This document shows positions 36,294 to 44,611 of a DNA stretch of 64,000 nt, piece by piece. The DNA is from a bacterium UBA4637 (lineage in GTDB: Bacteria; Bacteroidota; Bacteroidia; Bacteroidales; Bacteroidaceae). Position 1 is the first letter of the stretch, and every line of letters starts with the position of its first letter. The notes beneath the pieces are model-generated. The model was given only the letters and a program-made list of their open reading frames with translations, had not been told where the DNA came from and did no database searches. The stretch is from NCBI GenBank assembly GCA_002405875.1, contig DHMR01000070.1, positions 1 through 64,000 of the forward strand. Direction: 5' to 3'. The position numbers and the translations under genes are program-made.

Positions 36294-36323
36294 AAAAAGC
36301 ACCCTCTTTCACAAGAGAGTGCT
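36294..36323 (-). terminator. Orphan minus-strand terminator-like hairpin
   Basis: GCACTCTCTT pairs with AAGAGGGTGC (one mismatch, four-base loop), and on the minus strand a T-run follows. No minus-strand gene lies upstream of it before nagB on the other strand. It may end a small RNA, block antisense transcription or be a relic. Confidence 0.5.
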
Positions 36324-36330
36324 CCTTAAT

Positions 36331-36593
36331 CTTTCTACTAACTAAAAACCTATTGTTCTCACACGATATTATAAAAGTTCAGTTTATGAATTCTAATCGT
36401 AATATAAGACGCAAGGGAAAACAAAAGGTTTAAAGAATGAGCAAAAAAAAATCGCATTTAACATTTGTTTATTTTTTATTCACCAACTACCAGGACTCAA
36501 GGCCCTAAACATAGTCCTAACTCTATCTTTGACTCCAAAAACGAATAAACTACAGAATGTATCTTAAGAAAATAAAATTCTCACATAAATTCC
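36331..36593. other. Gene-free AT-rich stretch before nagB
   Basis: About 260 bp without an open frame, promoter match or clear repeat on either strand. It lies between the orphan hairpin and the nagB promoter. I see nothing further in it. Confidence 0.5.
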
Positions 36594-36624
36594 TTGCTTG
36601 TTCAAAAAATATTTGCTAACTTTG
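36594..36624 (+). promoter_or_regulatory. Promoter of nagB
   Basis: TTGC (36594-36597), 19 bp, then TAACTTTG (36617-36624). The -7 box is a consensus match and the -33 element is one base off. Confidence 0.6.
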
Positions 36625-36684
36625 CGCCTAGTTAATAAAAATATTTTTCATAACGAATAAACAACTATAAATTATTATCTAACT

Positions 36685-37476
36685 ATGCGTGTAATTATAG
36701 AAAAATCTTACGAAGAGTTATCACAATGGGCTGCCAATCATGTGATTGAAGCCATCCATAAGTTTCAACCAACGGCAGAACACCCATTCGTACTCGGCTT
36801 GCCTACCGGTTCATCGCCTGTCGGTATGTACCAATCCCTCGTCAAGGCTGTCAAGGAAGGGAAGGTATCCTTCAAGCACGTGCTCACCTTCAACATGGAC
36901 GAGTATGTAGGTCTTCCAGAAGAGCATCCAGAGAGCTACCATTCCTTCATGGCACACAATCTCTTCGACCATATCGACTGTCCGAAGGAGAACATCCATA
37001 TTCTCAATGGCAACGCCAAGAACCTGGAGGAAGAGTGCCAACATTACGAACAGATGATTGCCGAGGCTGGTGGCATCGACCTCTTCATCGGTGGAATAGG
37101 TCCAGACGGCCATATTGCCTTCAACGAACCATTCTCCTCACTTGATTCTCGTACCCGTGTGAAGACCTTGACGACAGACACTCGCATCGCCAACTCCCGT
37201 TTCTTCGGCAATGATCCGAACGCTGTCCCTAAGCTAGCCTTGACCGTGGGCGTGGGTACTGTGATGGCTGCCCGCGAGGTCATGATTCTATGCAATGGTC
37301 ACAACAAGGCTCGTGCTTTGCAAGCTGCCATCGAGGGACCGGTGACACAGGCTTGGACCATCAGCGCCTTGCAAACTCACCGTCATGGCATCATCGTTTG
37401 CGACGATGCAGCTACCGATGAATTGAAGGTCAGCACCTATCGCTACTTCAAGGACATTGAGCAAAAGAACTTGTAA
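36685..37476 (+). CDS. nagB: Glucosamine-6-phosphate deaminase
   Basis: A 263-residue enzyme turning glucosamine 6-phosphate into fructose 6-phosphate and ammonia, feeding amino-sugar catabolism into glycolysis. Signature segments are [37 protein letters not shown], the [14 protein letters not shown] active-site loop and [11 protein letters not shown]. Length and motifs match hexameric NagB. It has its own promoter and a terminator shared with the convergent trp operon; no nagA is adjacent. Confidence 0.95.
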   Translation: MRVIIEKSYEELSQWAANHVIEAIHKFQPTAEHPFVLGLPTGSSPVGMYQSLVKAVKEGKVSFKHVLTFNMDEYVGLPEEHPESYHSFMAHNLFDHIDCPKENIHILNGNAKNLEEECQHYEQMIAEAGGIDLFIGGIGPDGHIAFNEPFSSLDSRTRVKTLTTDTRIANSRFFGNDPNAVPKLALTVGVGTVMAAREVMILCNGHNKARALQAAIEGPVTQAWTISALQTHRHGIIVCDDAATDELKVSTYRYFKDIEQKNL

Positions 37477-37502
37477 AGTAAGCTCCACATTTTGAGCACA
37501 AG

Positions 37503-37540
37503 AAAAGGGAAGCCAGGACGAAACCTGTGCTTCCCTTTTT
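37503..37540. terminator. Bidirectional terminator between nagB and trp operon
   Basis: AAAAGGGAAGC pairs with GCTTCCCTTTT, with an inner AGG/CCT pair. A-rich and T-rich flanks suit both directions, and it lies between convergent nagB and trpG. Confidence 0.8.
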
Positions 37541-37563
37541 ACATATATATGAACCTATGAATG

Positions 37564-38145
37564 TTATTCTCTTGGTGCATTGTCTCCGAAGAGCCAGTTC
37601 TTGACGATGGTCTTGCCTTCTGGAGTAAGTACACTCTCAGGATGGAACTGGATGCCATGAATATCATAATGCTTGTGACGCAATCCCATGATGCAACCAT
37701 CATCACTGACTGCCGTCACATCCAGACTGTCTGGAAAGCCTGCCCTATCAACCACCCACGAGTGATAGCGACCTATCTCGATGCGCTTAGGCAAGCCAGC
37801 AAAGATAGGGTCATTGCCAAACTGGGTGCAAGGCGTAGCCACTCCGTGATACACCTCGGAAAGATTGGTGAGCTTGGCACCAAACACCTCTCCGATCGCC
37901 TGATGTCCCAAGCATACACCCAACATAGGCTTTCTGCCAGCATAATTCTTGATGACATCCAACAGAAGTCCTGCCTCGGAAGGAATGCCAGGACCTGGGC
38001 TCAGAATAATCTTATCAAATCTATCCAATTCCTTCAACTGGAACTGATCGTTGCGATAAACCGTCACTTCCGCTCCCAATTCTTTTACCAAATGGGCAAG
38101 ATTGTATGTAAAGGAATCGTAATTATCTACTATTACTATCTTCAT
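37564..38145 (-). CDS. trpG: Anthranilate synthase component II (glutamine amidotransferase)
   Basis: A 193-residue class I glutamine amidotransferase supplying ammonia to TrpE. The nucleophile motif is GVCLGHQAIGEVFG with the catalytic Cys near residue 79; the histidine and glutamate lie in GIQFHPESVLT near the C-terminus. VDNYDSFTYNL opens the protein. It is the last gene of the trp operon, directly after trpE, so it serves tryptophan synthesis. It may also support p-aminobenzoate synthesis if no separate PabA exists. Confidence 0.93.
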   Translation of the reverse strand: MKIVIVDNYDSFTYNLAHLVKELGAEVTVYRNDQFQLKELDRFDKIILSPGPGIPSEAGLLLDVIKNYAGRKPMLGVCLGHQAIGEVFGAKLTNLSEVYHGVATPCTQFGNDPIFAGLPKRIEIGRYHSWVVDRAGFPDSLDVTAVSDDGCIMGLRHKHYDIHGIQFHPESVLTPEGKTIVKNWLFGDNAPRE

Positions 38146-38149
38146 TTCA

Positions 38150-38212
38150 TTAAATATTAAATGTTGAATGTAGAGTGTGGAATGTGGGATTCTTCACTCA
38201 TCACTTAACTCA
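38150..38212. repeat. Period-7 repeat tract with inverted half, trpE-trpG gap
   Basis: Six plus-strand units in exact register (TTAAATA, TTAAATG, TTGAATG, TAGAGTG, TGGAATG, TGGGATT; 38150-38191) are followed by units of the opposite sense (CTTCACT, CATCACT, TAACTCA) reaching the trpE stop codon. The two halves could fold back on each other. Confidence 0.75.
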
Positions 38213-39715
38213 CAGTTGTTCGGCGATATGTATCGCCTTGGTCAAGGCACCCAACTTGTTGTTGCATTCTTCCAACTCATACTGGTCGTTGCTCTTTGCC
38301 ACGACTCCGCTTCCTGCCTGGAACCACAGTTCACCATTGCGGCTGATGAAGGTACGGATGACGATAGCTTGGTTGAGGTCGCCGTTCAATCCGATGAAAC
38401 CGATGCAGCCACCATAGGCTCCACGATTGTGAGGCTCCAGCTCTGAGATAATCTGCATGGCACGAACCTTTGGCGCACCGCTCAACGTACCGGCTGGGAA
38501 GGTATCGATAAACTCCTTGATGTGGTCGGCATTCTTGTCGAGCGTTCCACTCACACGGCTCACCAAGTGAATCACGTGGCTATAGAACTGCATGTCCTTA
38601 TAGAAGTCCACCTTCACGCCATGACAGTTGCGGCTCAAGTCGTTGCGAGCCAAGTCTACCAACATCACGTGCTCGGCATTCTCCTTCGGGTCATTGCGAA
38701 GGAACTCGGCAGCCTTGCGATCTTGTTCCATGTCGCCAGTACGCTTGGTGGTGCCGGCGATAGGATCGATGAAAGCCTTGTCGCCCACAATACGGTTGTG
38801 AGTCTCTGGCGAAGAACCGAAGATGCGAAATCCTCCAAAGTCGAAGTAGAAGAGGTAAGGAGATGGATTGATGCTGCGAAGGGCACGATAGAGTTTGAAG
38901 TCATCCCCCTCGTACTTCTGAATGAAACGACGGCTCACCACGATTTGGAACACGTCGCCACGCAAGCAGTGCTGGATGCAACGACGGATGTTCGCCTTGT
39001 GCTCATCATCGGTCAAGGTAGAGTAGGTCTCCCCTATTGGATGGAAATCGTATGGTTTCACGTTCGCCTTGTTCACTGCTTTCAAGAGTTCGTCCAGTTC
39101 TATCTCGCCCGCAGACTTCTGGCCGGAACCACTTGCCTCTCTTTCTGATGCAGTATTCTTGGTAGTTCCATCCTCTTCAAAAATCTCGTTAAGAGCGATG
39201 AGTTCCATGGTATTGTTGAAGTGATCGAACACGATGATGTCCTTATACATTATATAATATATATCAGGGGCATCGTTTTTCTCCATGGTTGTATCCTTGA
39301 CCGGAATGTTCTCGAAATAGCGAACGGCATTGAAGGTCGTGAAGCCATAGAGTCCACAGAAGTCCTTGCCCTCGCCTTCCACATGGAACGACTGGATGAA
39401 ATCATTGATTGCCTTCGAAATGGCGAGTTTGCAATCCTCGCCCTTTCCCTCGCCGAAAGCAGGGAGCTCCTGCTTCTCGACACTTCCATCAGGATAAGAA
39501 GCCGTCACCACTCCATGTCCCACAGCGATGCTAGCCATTGGATGCACACCGATGAAAGAGCGAGAGTTCTCCGAGCCATGATAGTCAGAGCTCTCCATCA
39601 GAGCAGACTGGGGATAAATATCTCTCAATCGCATGTAGACTCCCACCGGCGTATAAAGGTCGGCGAGAATCTTGCGAGTCACTGTCTTATAATTATATTT
39701 TGCCATATTATCCAA
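38210..39715 (-). CDS. trpE: Anthranilate synthase component I
   Basis: A 501-residue chorismate-using enzyme that makes anthranilate with TrpG. The N-terminal regulatory part has ALMESSDYHGSENSRSFIG, corresponding to the LLES tryptophan-binding motif, so feedback inhibition is likely. The catalytic part has IAGTTKRTGDMEQDRKA, LVDLARNDLSRNC and FPAGTLSGAPKVRAM. A 64-bp gap with a period-7 tract separates it from trpG, and only 2 bp separate it from trpB upstream. Confidence 0.95.
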   Translation of the reverse strand: MDNMAKYNYKTVTRKILADLYTPVGVYMRLRDIYPQSALMESSDYHGSENSRSFIGVHPMASIAVGHGVVTASYPDGSVEKQELPAFGEGKGEDCKLAISKAINDFIQSFHVEGEGKDFCGLYGFTTFNAVRYFENIPVKDTTMEKNDAPDIYYIMYKDIIVFDHFNNTMELIALNEIFEEDGTTKNTASEREASGSGQKSAGEIELDELLKAVNKANVKPYDFHPIGETYSTLTDDEHKANIRRCIQHCLRGDVFQIVVSRRFIQKYEGDDFKLYRALRSINPSPYLFYFDFGGFRIFGSSPETHNRIVGDKAFIDPIAGTTKRTGDMEQDRKAAEFLRNDPKENAEHVMLVDLARNDLSRNCHGVKVDFYKDMQFYSHVIHLVSRVSGTLDKNADHIKEFIDTFPAGTLSGAPKVRAMQIISELEPHNRGAYGGCIGFIGLNGDLNQAIVIRTFISRNGELWFQAGSGVVAKSNDQYELEECNNKLGALTKAIHIAEQL

Positions 39716-39717
39716 AT

Positions 39718-40917
39718 TTAGAAGTTTCCATACTCCTTTGCCATTGCCTTGTTCTTGAGATAAGTCTCCACGTCCTTATCACCGCGACCAGAGACAGTGA
39801 GCACGACGACATCATCCTTCTTGAACTTCATCTTCTTCAAGGCTGCCACAGCATGCGCACTCTCGATGGCTGGGATGATACCCTCCATACGGGTCAACTC
39901 ATAACCTGCATAGATAGCCTCATCGTCCTTGATGGCGAGCACATGACTTCTACCTCTAGTAGCAAGGTCGGCGTGCATAGGACCGATACCAGGGTAATCC
40001 AATCCGGCACTAATGGTAAAGGCTTCCTTGATTTGACCATCGTCTGTCTGCATCACGAGGGTACGTGCTCCATGGATGATGCCTTCTGTTCCGCAGTGCA
40101 TGGTAGCGGCGGTATAGTCGGTGTCTATGCCATGACCAGCAGCCTCTGCGAGGTAAATCTGCACTCGGTCGTCGTCGATATAATGGTAGATGGTGCCAGC
40201 GGCATTACTTCCTCCACCCACACAGGCTACGAGATAATCAGGATAGTCACGCCCTATCTTCTCCTCCAACTGCCACTTGATTTCCTCAGAGATGACGCTC
40301 TGCATCTTAGCCACGATGTCAGGATATGGATGAGGTCCCATGGTAGAGCCTACGATATAGAAGGTATCTTGTGGATGGCAGCACCAGTCACGGATAGCCT
40401 CGGAGCAAGCATCGCTCAAAGTCATGTTGCCGGTGCGAACAGGATTCACCTTGGCACCCAACATCTTCATGCGCTCCACATTGGTGTGCTGGCGCTCCAC
40501 ATCGGTGGCACCCATGAAGATTTCGCACTTCATGTTCATCAATGCACAAACGGTAGCGGTGGCAACTCCATGCTGACCCGCACCCGTCTCGGCGATGATA
40601 CGAGTCTTGCCCATCTTCTTCGCCATCAGAATCTGACCGATGGTATTGTTGATTTTGTGAGCACCCGTATGATTGAGGTCCTCGCGCTTCAGATACAACT
40701 GGCAACCATACTTCTCGCTCATGCGCTTGGCATAATAAAGAGGTGAAGGGCGACCCACATAATCCTTCAACAGGGCATGATACTCCTTCTTGAACTCCTC
40801 GCTCTCGATGATAGGCTTGTAAGCCTGCTGGAGTTCTGTCACACACTTATATAATATCTCTGGCACGTAAGCGCCACCAAACTTTCCGAAAAATCCTTTA
40901 TCGTCTACTTGATACAT
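39718..40917 (-). CDS. trpB: Tryptophan synthase beta chain
   Basis: A 399-residue PLP enzyme joining indole and serine. The PLP lysine lies in HTGAHKINNTIGQ near residue 90 and the phosphate-binding loop in VGGGSNAAGTIYHY. FGGAYVPEIL opens the protein, as in TrpB1-type enzymes that work with TrpA. trpA lies 43 bp upstream and trpE begins 2 bp downstream, implying coupled expression. Confidence 0.96.
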   Translation of the reverse strand: MYQVDDKGFFGKFGGAYVPEILYKCVTELQQAYKPIIESEEFKKEYHALLKDYVGRPSPLYYAKRMSEKYGCQLYLKREDLNHTGAHKINNTIGQILMAKKMGKTRIIAETGAGQHGVATATVCALMNMKCEIFMGATDVERQHTNVERMKMLGAKVNPVRTGNMTLSDACSEAIRDWCCHPQDTFYIVGSTMGPHPYPDIVAKMQSVISEEIKWQLEEKIGRDYPDYLVACVGGGSNAAGTIYHYIDDDRVQIYLAEAAGHGIDTDYTAATMHCGTEGIIHGARTLVMQTDDGQIKEAFTISAGLDYPGIGPMHADLATRGRSHVLAIKDDEAIYAGYELTRMEGIIPAIESAHAVAALKKMKFKKDDVVVLTVSGRGDKDVETYLKNKAMAKEYGNF

Positions 40918-40927
40918 CGTCTATTAT

Positions 40928-40962
40928 TTTAATGTTAAATGTTAAGTGTTGAATGGTGAATT
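40928..40962. repeat. Period-7 repeat tract, trpA-trpB gap
   Basis: Five units in register: TTTAATG, TTAAATG, TTAAGTG, TTGAATG, GTGAATT. The last runs into the trpA stop codon. Confidence 0.8.
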
Positions 40963-41737
40963 ACTTTTTGAGAGCCTCGAAGAGTGCATCCAGAGCCTTG
41001 TCTGGGTCACCAGTCTCATTGAGCAGTGTCACAAACTTACTTCCGATGATGGCACCCGCAGCATTGTCCTGGGCACTGGTAAGCGTCTGCTTGTTGCTGA
41101 TACCGAAACCTATCATGCGAGGATTACGGAGGTTCATGCCGTTGATATGATTGAAGTAAGCCAACTTGGCATCGCCGAAGTTGCTCTGAGCACCCGTGAT
41201 GCTTGCCGAACTAACCATATAGATGAAGCCATCGGTATGCTCATCGATAAAACGGATGCGCTCCTCACTGGTTTCTGGCGTAATCATCATGATGACACGC
41301 ACGTCATACTTATCAGCGATAGGCTTCACCACCTTGAGATAATCATCGAAAGGTAGGTCTGGGATGATGGTGCCACTCACTCCGCTCTCCACACAACTTT
41401 GAAAGAAAGCCTCGATGCCGTAGTGCATGATTGGGTTGAGATACCCCATCAATACCAATGGTATGTTCACCTCGCCCTTGATAGCCTTGAGCTGGGCGAA
41501 GAGTTTCTTCACGGTCATGCCATTCTTGAGAGCTACGGTACCTGCCGACTGGATGACGGGACCATCAGCCAATGGGTCGCTGAAAGGAATACCGACCTCT
41601 ATCATGTCGATGCCCTTACGCTCCATAGCCTTGATAACATCGCCTGTGCCTTCCAAAGTAGGGCAACCAGCGCAAAAGTACAAGCTCAACAGCTTGCGAT
41701 CCTTATTATTTGCAAATAATGCATTTATCTTATTCAT
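40961..41737 (-). CDS. trpA: Tryptophan synthase alpha chain
   Basis: A 258-residue TIM-barrel enzyme that splits indole-3-glycerol phosphate into indole and glyceraldehyde 3-phosphate. The catalytic Glu and Asp are in IEVGIPFSDPLADGPVIQ and IIPDLPFDDY, and GFGISNKQTL forms the phosphate site. It lies between trpF and trpB, both on the same strand, with gaps of 26 and 43 bp. Confidence 0.95.
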   Translation of the reverse strand: MNKINALFANNKDRKLLSLYFCAGCPTLEGTGDVIKAMERKGIDMIEVGIPFSDPLADGPVIQSAGTVALKNGMTVKKLFAQLKAIKGEVNIPLVLMGYLNPIMHYGIEAFFQSCVESGVSGTIIPDLPFDDYLKVVKPIADKYDVRVIMMITPETSEERIRFIDEHTDGFIYMVSSASITGAQSNFGDAKLAYFNHINGMNLRNPRMIGFGISNKQTLTSAQDNAAGAIIGSKFVTLLNETGDPDKALDALFEALKK

Positions 41738-41742
41738 TTTAT

Positions 41743-41770
41743 CTAACTTTTACTTTTTACCGTTTACTTT
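41743..41770. repeat. Period-7 repeat tract crossing the trpF stop codon
   Basis: Units CTAACTT, TTACTTT, TTACCGT, TTACTTT in register. The last overlaps the final lysine codons and stop of trpF, so coding and repeat sequence merge. Confidence 0.6.
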
Positions 41771-42459
41771 TTTACCTTTTCCAAGAACTTTCTAAGTTTC
41801 TCCACATCTTTCAAGGCTGGCTCTATCTCAAACTTTGAATTCAAGTCTATGCCGACACATTTCGGATGATGGAAGGCTTTCACTCGCTCTACGTCGTCTG
41901 GTCCGATGCCTCCACTCAAGAGGAAAGGAACCTCACCATCGTAAGCATCCAAGACCTGCCAATCAAACTGCTCACCACTTCCACCGATCGTTTTGCACTT
42001 GGTGTCGAAGAGAAAGAGGTCAACAGCGCCTACATACTCCTTATATTTTAAGATGTCATCTGCTGTGGAGACACTAATTGCCTTGATGATTTGGATGCCT
42101 TTCTTGATGTCAGGATCAAGAGTAGCCCGAAGATTCTCACAAGTCTCACGAGGCTCGTTGCCATGAAGTTGGATATAGTCCAAATCATAGTTGTAGACAC
42201 GAGTCACTATGTTTTGTGGCATGTCATCCACAAAGACCCCTACCCTAAAAGGACGTTTTACCTTCACTCTTTCCTCTTTCTGAGAAGCCTCTCTCAGACG
42301 TTCCTCAGAATAGTCGGGTATGATACCCGCATGACTGCTTATCATTTGGACATAGCGTGGCGACTTCGGATAGAAGATGAATCCCAGCATATCTACGCCC
42401 AGCGCAGCTACCTCGCGAATATTATCGGCATCGCGCATACCACATACCTTGACGATCAT
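41764..42459 (-). CDS. trpF: Phosphoribosylanthranilate isomerase
   Basis: A 231-residue TIM-barrel isomerase, slightly longer than the usual 200-210. It opens with IVKVCGMRDADNI and has VGVFVDDMPQ, YIQLHGNEP and the C-terminal LSGGIGPDDV and GIDLNSKFE motifs. The extra length is a charged stretch between the second helix and strand (SEERLREASQKEERVKVK). The repeat tract of the trpC-trpF gap abuts its start codon. Confidence 0.93.
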   Translation of the reverse strand: MIVKVCGMRDADNIREVAALGVDMLGFIFYPKSPRYVQMISSHAGIIPDYSEERLREASQKEERVKVKRPFRVGVFVDDMPQNIVTRVYNYDLDYIQLHGNEPRETCENLRATLDPDIKKGIQIIKAISVSTADDILKYKEYVGAVDLFLFDTKCKTIGGSGEQFDWQVLDAYDGEVPFLLSGGIGPDDVERVKAFHHPKCVGIDLNSKFEIEPALKDVEKLRKFLEKVKK

Positions 42460-42494
42460 TTGAATGTTAAGTGTTAAGTGTTGAATGTTGAATT
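42460..42494. repeat. Period-7 repeat tract, trpC-trpF gap
   Basis: Five near-perfect units in register: TTGAATG, TTAAGTG, TTAAGTG, TTGAATG, TTGAATT. It starts at the base next to the trpF start codon. Confidence 0.85.
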
Positions 42495-42517
42495 GGACAT
42501 ACGCCCTGTACTTTTTT

Positions 42518-43318
42518 CTAAAGAGAACTTAGGAACTCGGCGAGCGCCTTGCCAGGGTCAGCTTGCTTCATAAACTGCTCACCCATGAGGAAACCTCGGA
42601 AACCAGCTTCTCTGAGTTGCTTCACCGTATCGGGATTAGATATTCCACTCTCGCTCACTCGGCAAACCTCCTTTGGCAATTGCTCGGCAAGTCGGAAACT
42701 GTTCTCCACATCCGTTACAAAGGTTCCGAGGTTGCGGTTATTGATTCCATACATATCAGGCTCCAACTCTGCATATTCAAAGTCCCGGTCATTGTGCATT
42801 TCCAAGAGCACTTCCAATCCTAATTGATGAGCCATGTCGAGCAATCGTTTGCATTCCTCCTTCGACAAACAAGCAGCTATCAAGAGCACAGCCGAAGCCC
42901 CACAATAGCGAGCTTGCAAGAGTTGGTATTCCTCGATGACGAAGTTCTTATATAAAATAGGTATAGAGACACCTACGTGACGAGCCTCCTGAATGTACTC
43001 ATCGTACCCCCCGAAGTAGTCGATGTCAGTAAGGATGCTCAATGCCGAGGCTCCATTCTGCTGATAGCTCAGCGGGATGATGCTAGCCTTGCCTTCCTGC
43101 TTGATCCAACCCTTAGAAGGAGACTTACGTTTAAACTCGGCGATGATACCTGTCGAGGAAGTCATCAAGGCCTCACTCATACTGCCTCCCGCCACCTTTC
43201 CGCCGTCCTTCTTCATTTTCTCCTCGGTGAGAGTTATCATCTGACGAGGAGAAATGAAGCGTTTGCGCTGGTCTATCTCGATTCGCTTGTGAGCGACAAT
43301 TTCTTCCAGTATATCCAT
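42518..43318 (-). CDS. trpC: Indole-3-glycerol phosphate synthase
   Basis: A 266-residue TIM-barrel enzyme. It shows IIAEFKRKSPSKGWI with the catalytic lysine, LSILTDIDYFGG, YGINNRNLGTF and VSESGISNPDTV. The frame is open five codons further upstream, overlapping the period-7-like bases after trpD, but the Met at 43318 (MDILEEIVAHKR) matches the normal N-terminus. It lies 15 bp after trpD. Confidence 0.94.
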   Translation of the reverse strand: MDILEEIVAHKRIEIDQRKRFISPRQMITLTEEKMKKDGGKVAGGSMSEALMTSSTGIIAEFKRKSPSKGWIKQEGKASIIPLSYQQNGASALSILTDIDYFGGYDEYIQEARHVGVSIPILYKNFVIEEYQLLQARYCGASAVLLIAACLSKEECKRLLDMAHQLGLEVLLEMHNDRDFEYAELEPDMYGINNRNLGTFVTDVENSFRLAEQLPKEVCRVSESGISNPDTVKQLREAGFRGFLMGEQFMKQADPGKALAEFLSSL

Positions 43319-43333
43319 TTTTCCACTCTTCAC

Positions 43334-44338
43334 TTAACTATTGAGTTCCACGAATTTCTTGAATGTGGTGAGCGCCTTGCCCGAGTCGATGCTCTCACGC
43401 GCTATCTCCACACATTCCTCGATACTCTTCTGTCCCTTCTCCATCACTTGGATACCGAAGGCAGCATTGGCGAGCACGATATTCTTCTGGGCAGGCAAGG
43501 CTCTGTTCTCCAATACGGCATCGAAGATGTCCTTTGCCTCTTCCTCGGTAGCTCCGCCTCTCACCTCTTCTGGCTTGGCAAGTTCGAAGCCCAGGTCTTG
43601 TGGCTTGAAAATCTTCTCGTAGTTGTTGGTGGTCACCTTAAAATCACTGGTCAAGGAAATCTCATCATAGCCATCGATGCTGTTTACGATACCATAATCG
43701 ATACCAATTTTCTGATACACCTGATTGTAGAGACGCATCTGGTCGAGGTTGGCTACGCCAAGCAATTGGCATTTAGGCTGGCTAGGATTGACCAACGGAC
43801 CAAGGAGATTGAAAACGGTTGGGAACTGCAAGGCCTTGCGGATAGGACCAACAAACTTCATGGCCTTGGCAAACAACTGTGCATGGAGATAAACGATGCC
43901 AGCCTCATTGATGCTACGGTTCAACTTGTCTATATCATCCGTAAACTGAACCCCATGGTTCTTGATGACATTCGAAGCACCACTCACAGAAGTAGCCGCA
44001 TAATTGCCATGCTTGGCGACCTTATAGCCCGCACCGGCGATGACGAAACAAGACGTGGTAGAAATATTGAACGTGTTCTTGCGGTCACCGCCCGTACCCA
44101 CGACATCAATGTAACGGTCGCAATCCAGGATGGCAGGAACGCCCGTGGCAAGAATGCCATCACGGAAACCAAGCAATTCGTCGACGGTGACACCACGCAT
44201 CTGCAGACCGGTGAGCAAAGCCGTGATCTGCTCCTCAGGGAACTTACTTTGGGTAATGCCCACGATGATGTCCTTGGTCTCCTCACGAGAAAGTTCCTCG
44301 TGGTTCAACATTCTGTTCAAAATGTCTTTCATTTCCAT
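43334..44338 (-). CDS. trpD: Anthranilate phosphoribosyltransferase
   Basis: A 334-residue enzyme joining anthranilate and PRPP. It has the PRPP loop VGTGGDRKNTFNIST, KHGNYAATSVSGASNV and GPLVNPSQPKCQLLGV. It is the first structural gene of the operon. A good ribosome-binding site (AGGAG, 44347-44351) precedes the ATG at 44338; a second Met follows two codons later. Expression is probably controlled by the leader-peptide attenuator directly upstream. Confidence 0.95.
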   Translation of the reverse strand: MEMKDILNRMLNHEELSREETKDIIVGITQSKFPEEQITALLTGLQMRGVTVDELLGFRDGILATGVPAILDCDRYIDVVGTGGDRKNTFNISTTSCFVIAGAGYKVAKHGNYAATSVSGASNVIKNHGVQFTDDIDKLNRSINEAGIVYLHAQLFAKAMKFVGPIRKALQFPTVFNLLGPLVNPSQPKCQLLGVANLDQMRLYNQVYQKIGIDYGIVNSIDGYDEISLTSDFKVTTNNYEKIFKPQDLGFELAKPEEVRGGATEEEAKDIFDAVLENRALPAQKNIVLANAAFGIQVMEKGQKSIEECVEIARESIDSGKALTTFKKFVELNS

Positions 44339-44387
44339 AATCTTAATCTCCTATATTTTTATGATTTATTTCTATCGAATGAAATTT

Positions 44388-44420
44388 ATGAAAAAAGGCC
44401 TGTCGTAAGAACGGCAGGCC
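44388..44420 (-). terminator. trp operon attenuator terminator
   Basis: On the minus strand AAAGGCCTGCCG pairs with CGACAGGCCTTT (12 bp with one G-T pair, six-base loop), and the T-run continues past the stem. It lies between the leader peptide and trpD. A weaker competing fold pairs GCC..TTTG..AT at 44445-44457 with ATCAAAGGC at 44418-44426, which would take up the 5' arm. Confidence 0.85.
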
Positions 44421-44465
44421 TTTGATATTTTTATGGACTTTCATATCCAAACACGGCTTATCGAC

Positions 44466-44528
44466 TCACGACTTTTTAGATCTTGAGATACGCCACCACC
44501 ATGCTGTAGAAGATACGAATGTCATCAT
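44466..44528 (-). CDS. trpL: trp operon leader peptide with three tandem Trp codons
   Basis: A 20-codon open frame on the minus strand: MMTFVSSTA, then three consecutive Trp codons (44493-44501), then RISRSKKS and a stop. It lies downstream of a consensus promoter and 45 bp upstream of a terminator hairpin in front of trpD. This is the layout of ribosome-mediated attenuation: scarce charged tRNA-Trp stalls the ribosome at the Trp codons and favours an antiterminator. Three adjacent Trp codons in a 20-residue frame are very unlikely by chance. The start could be either of the two leading Met codons. Confidence 0.85.
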   Translation of the reverse strand: MMTFVSSTAWWWRISRSKKS

Positions 44529-44611
44529 ATTCTAAATATTTTATTATCAATTATTATTATTTGTCTCATTGTGAATGGATGCCATCCACTCGAAACTTTA
44601 TCATTCGATTG

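Noticed and set aside
40928..42494. Repeat tracts considered as CRISPR or phase-variable repeats
   Set aside because: Units are 7 bp without spacers, vary in sequence and lie in operon gaps; neither CRISPR layout nor a coding frame that could shift is present.
44484..44569. Alternative leader frame upstream of trpL (MRQIIIID..)
   Set aside because: A 14-codon minus-strand frame without Trp codons overlaps the start of trpL. The Trp-rich frame explains the attenuator far better.
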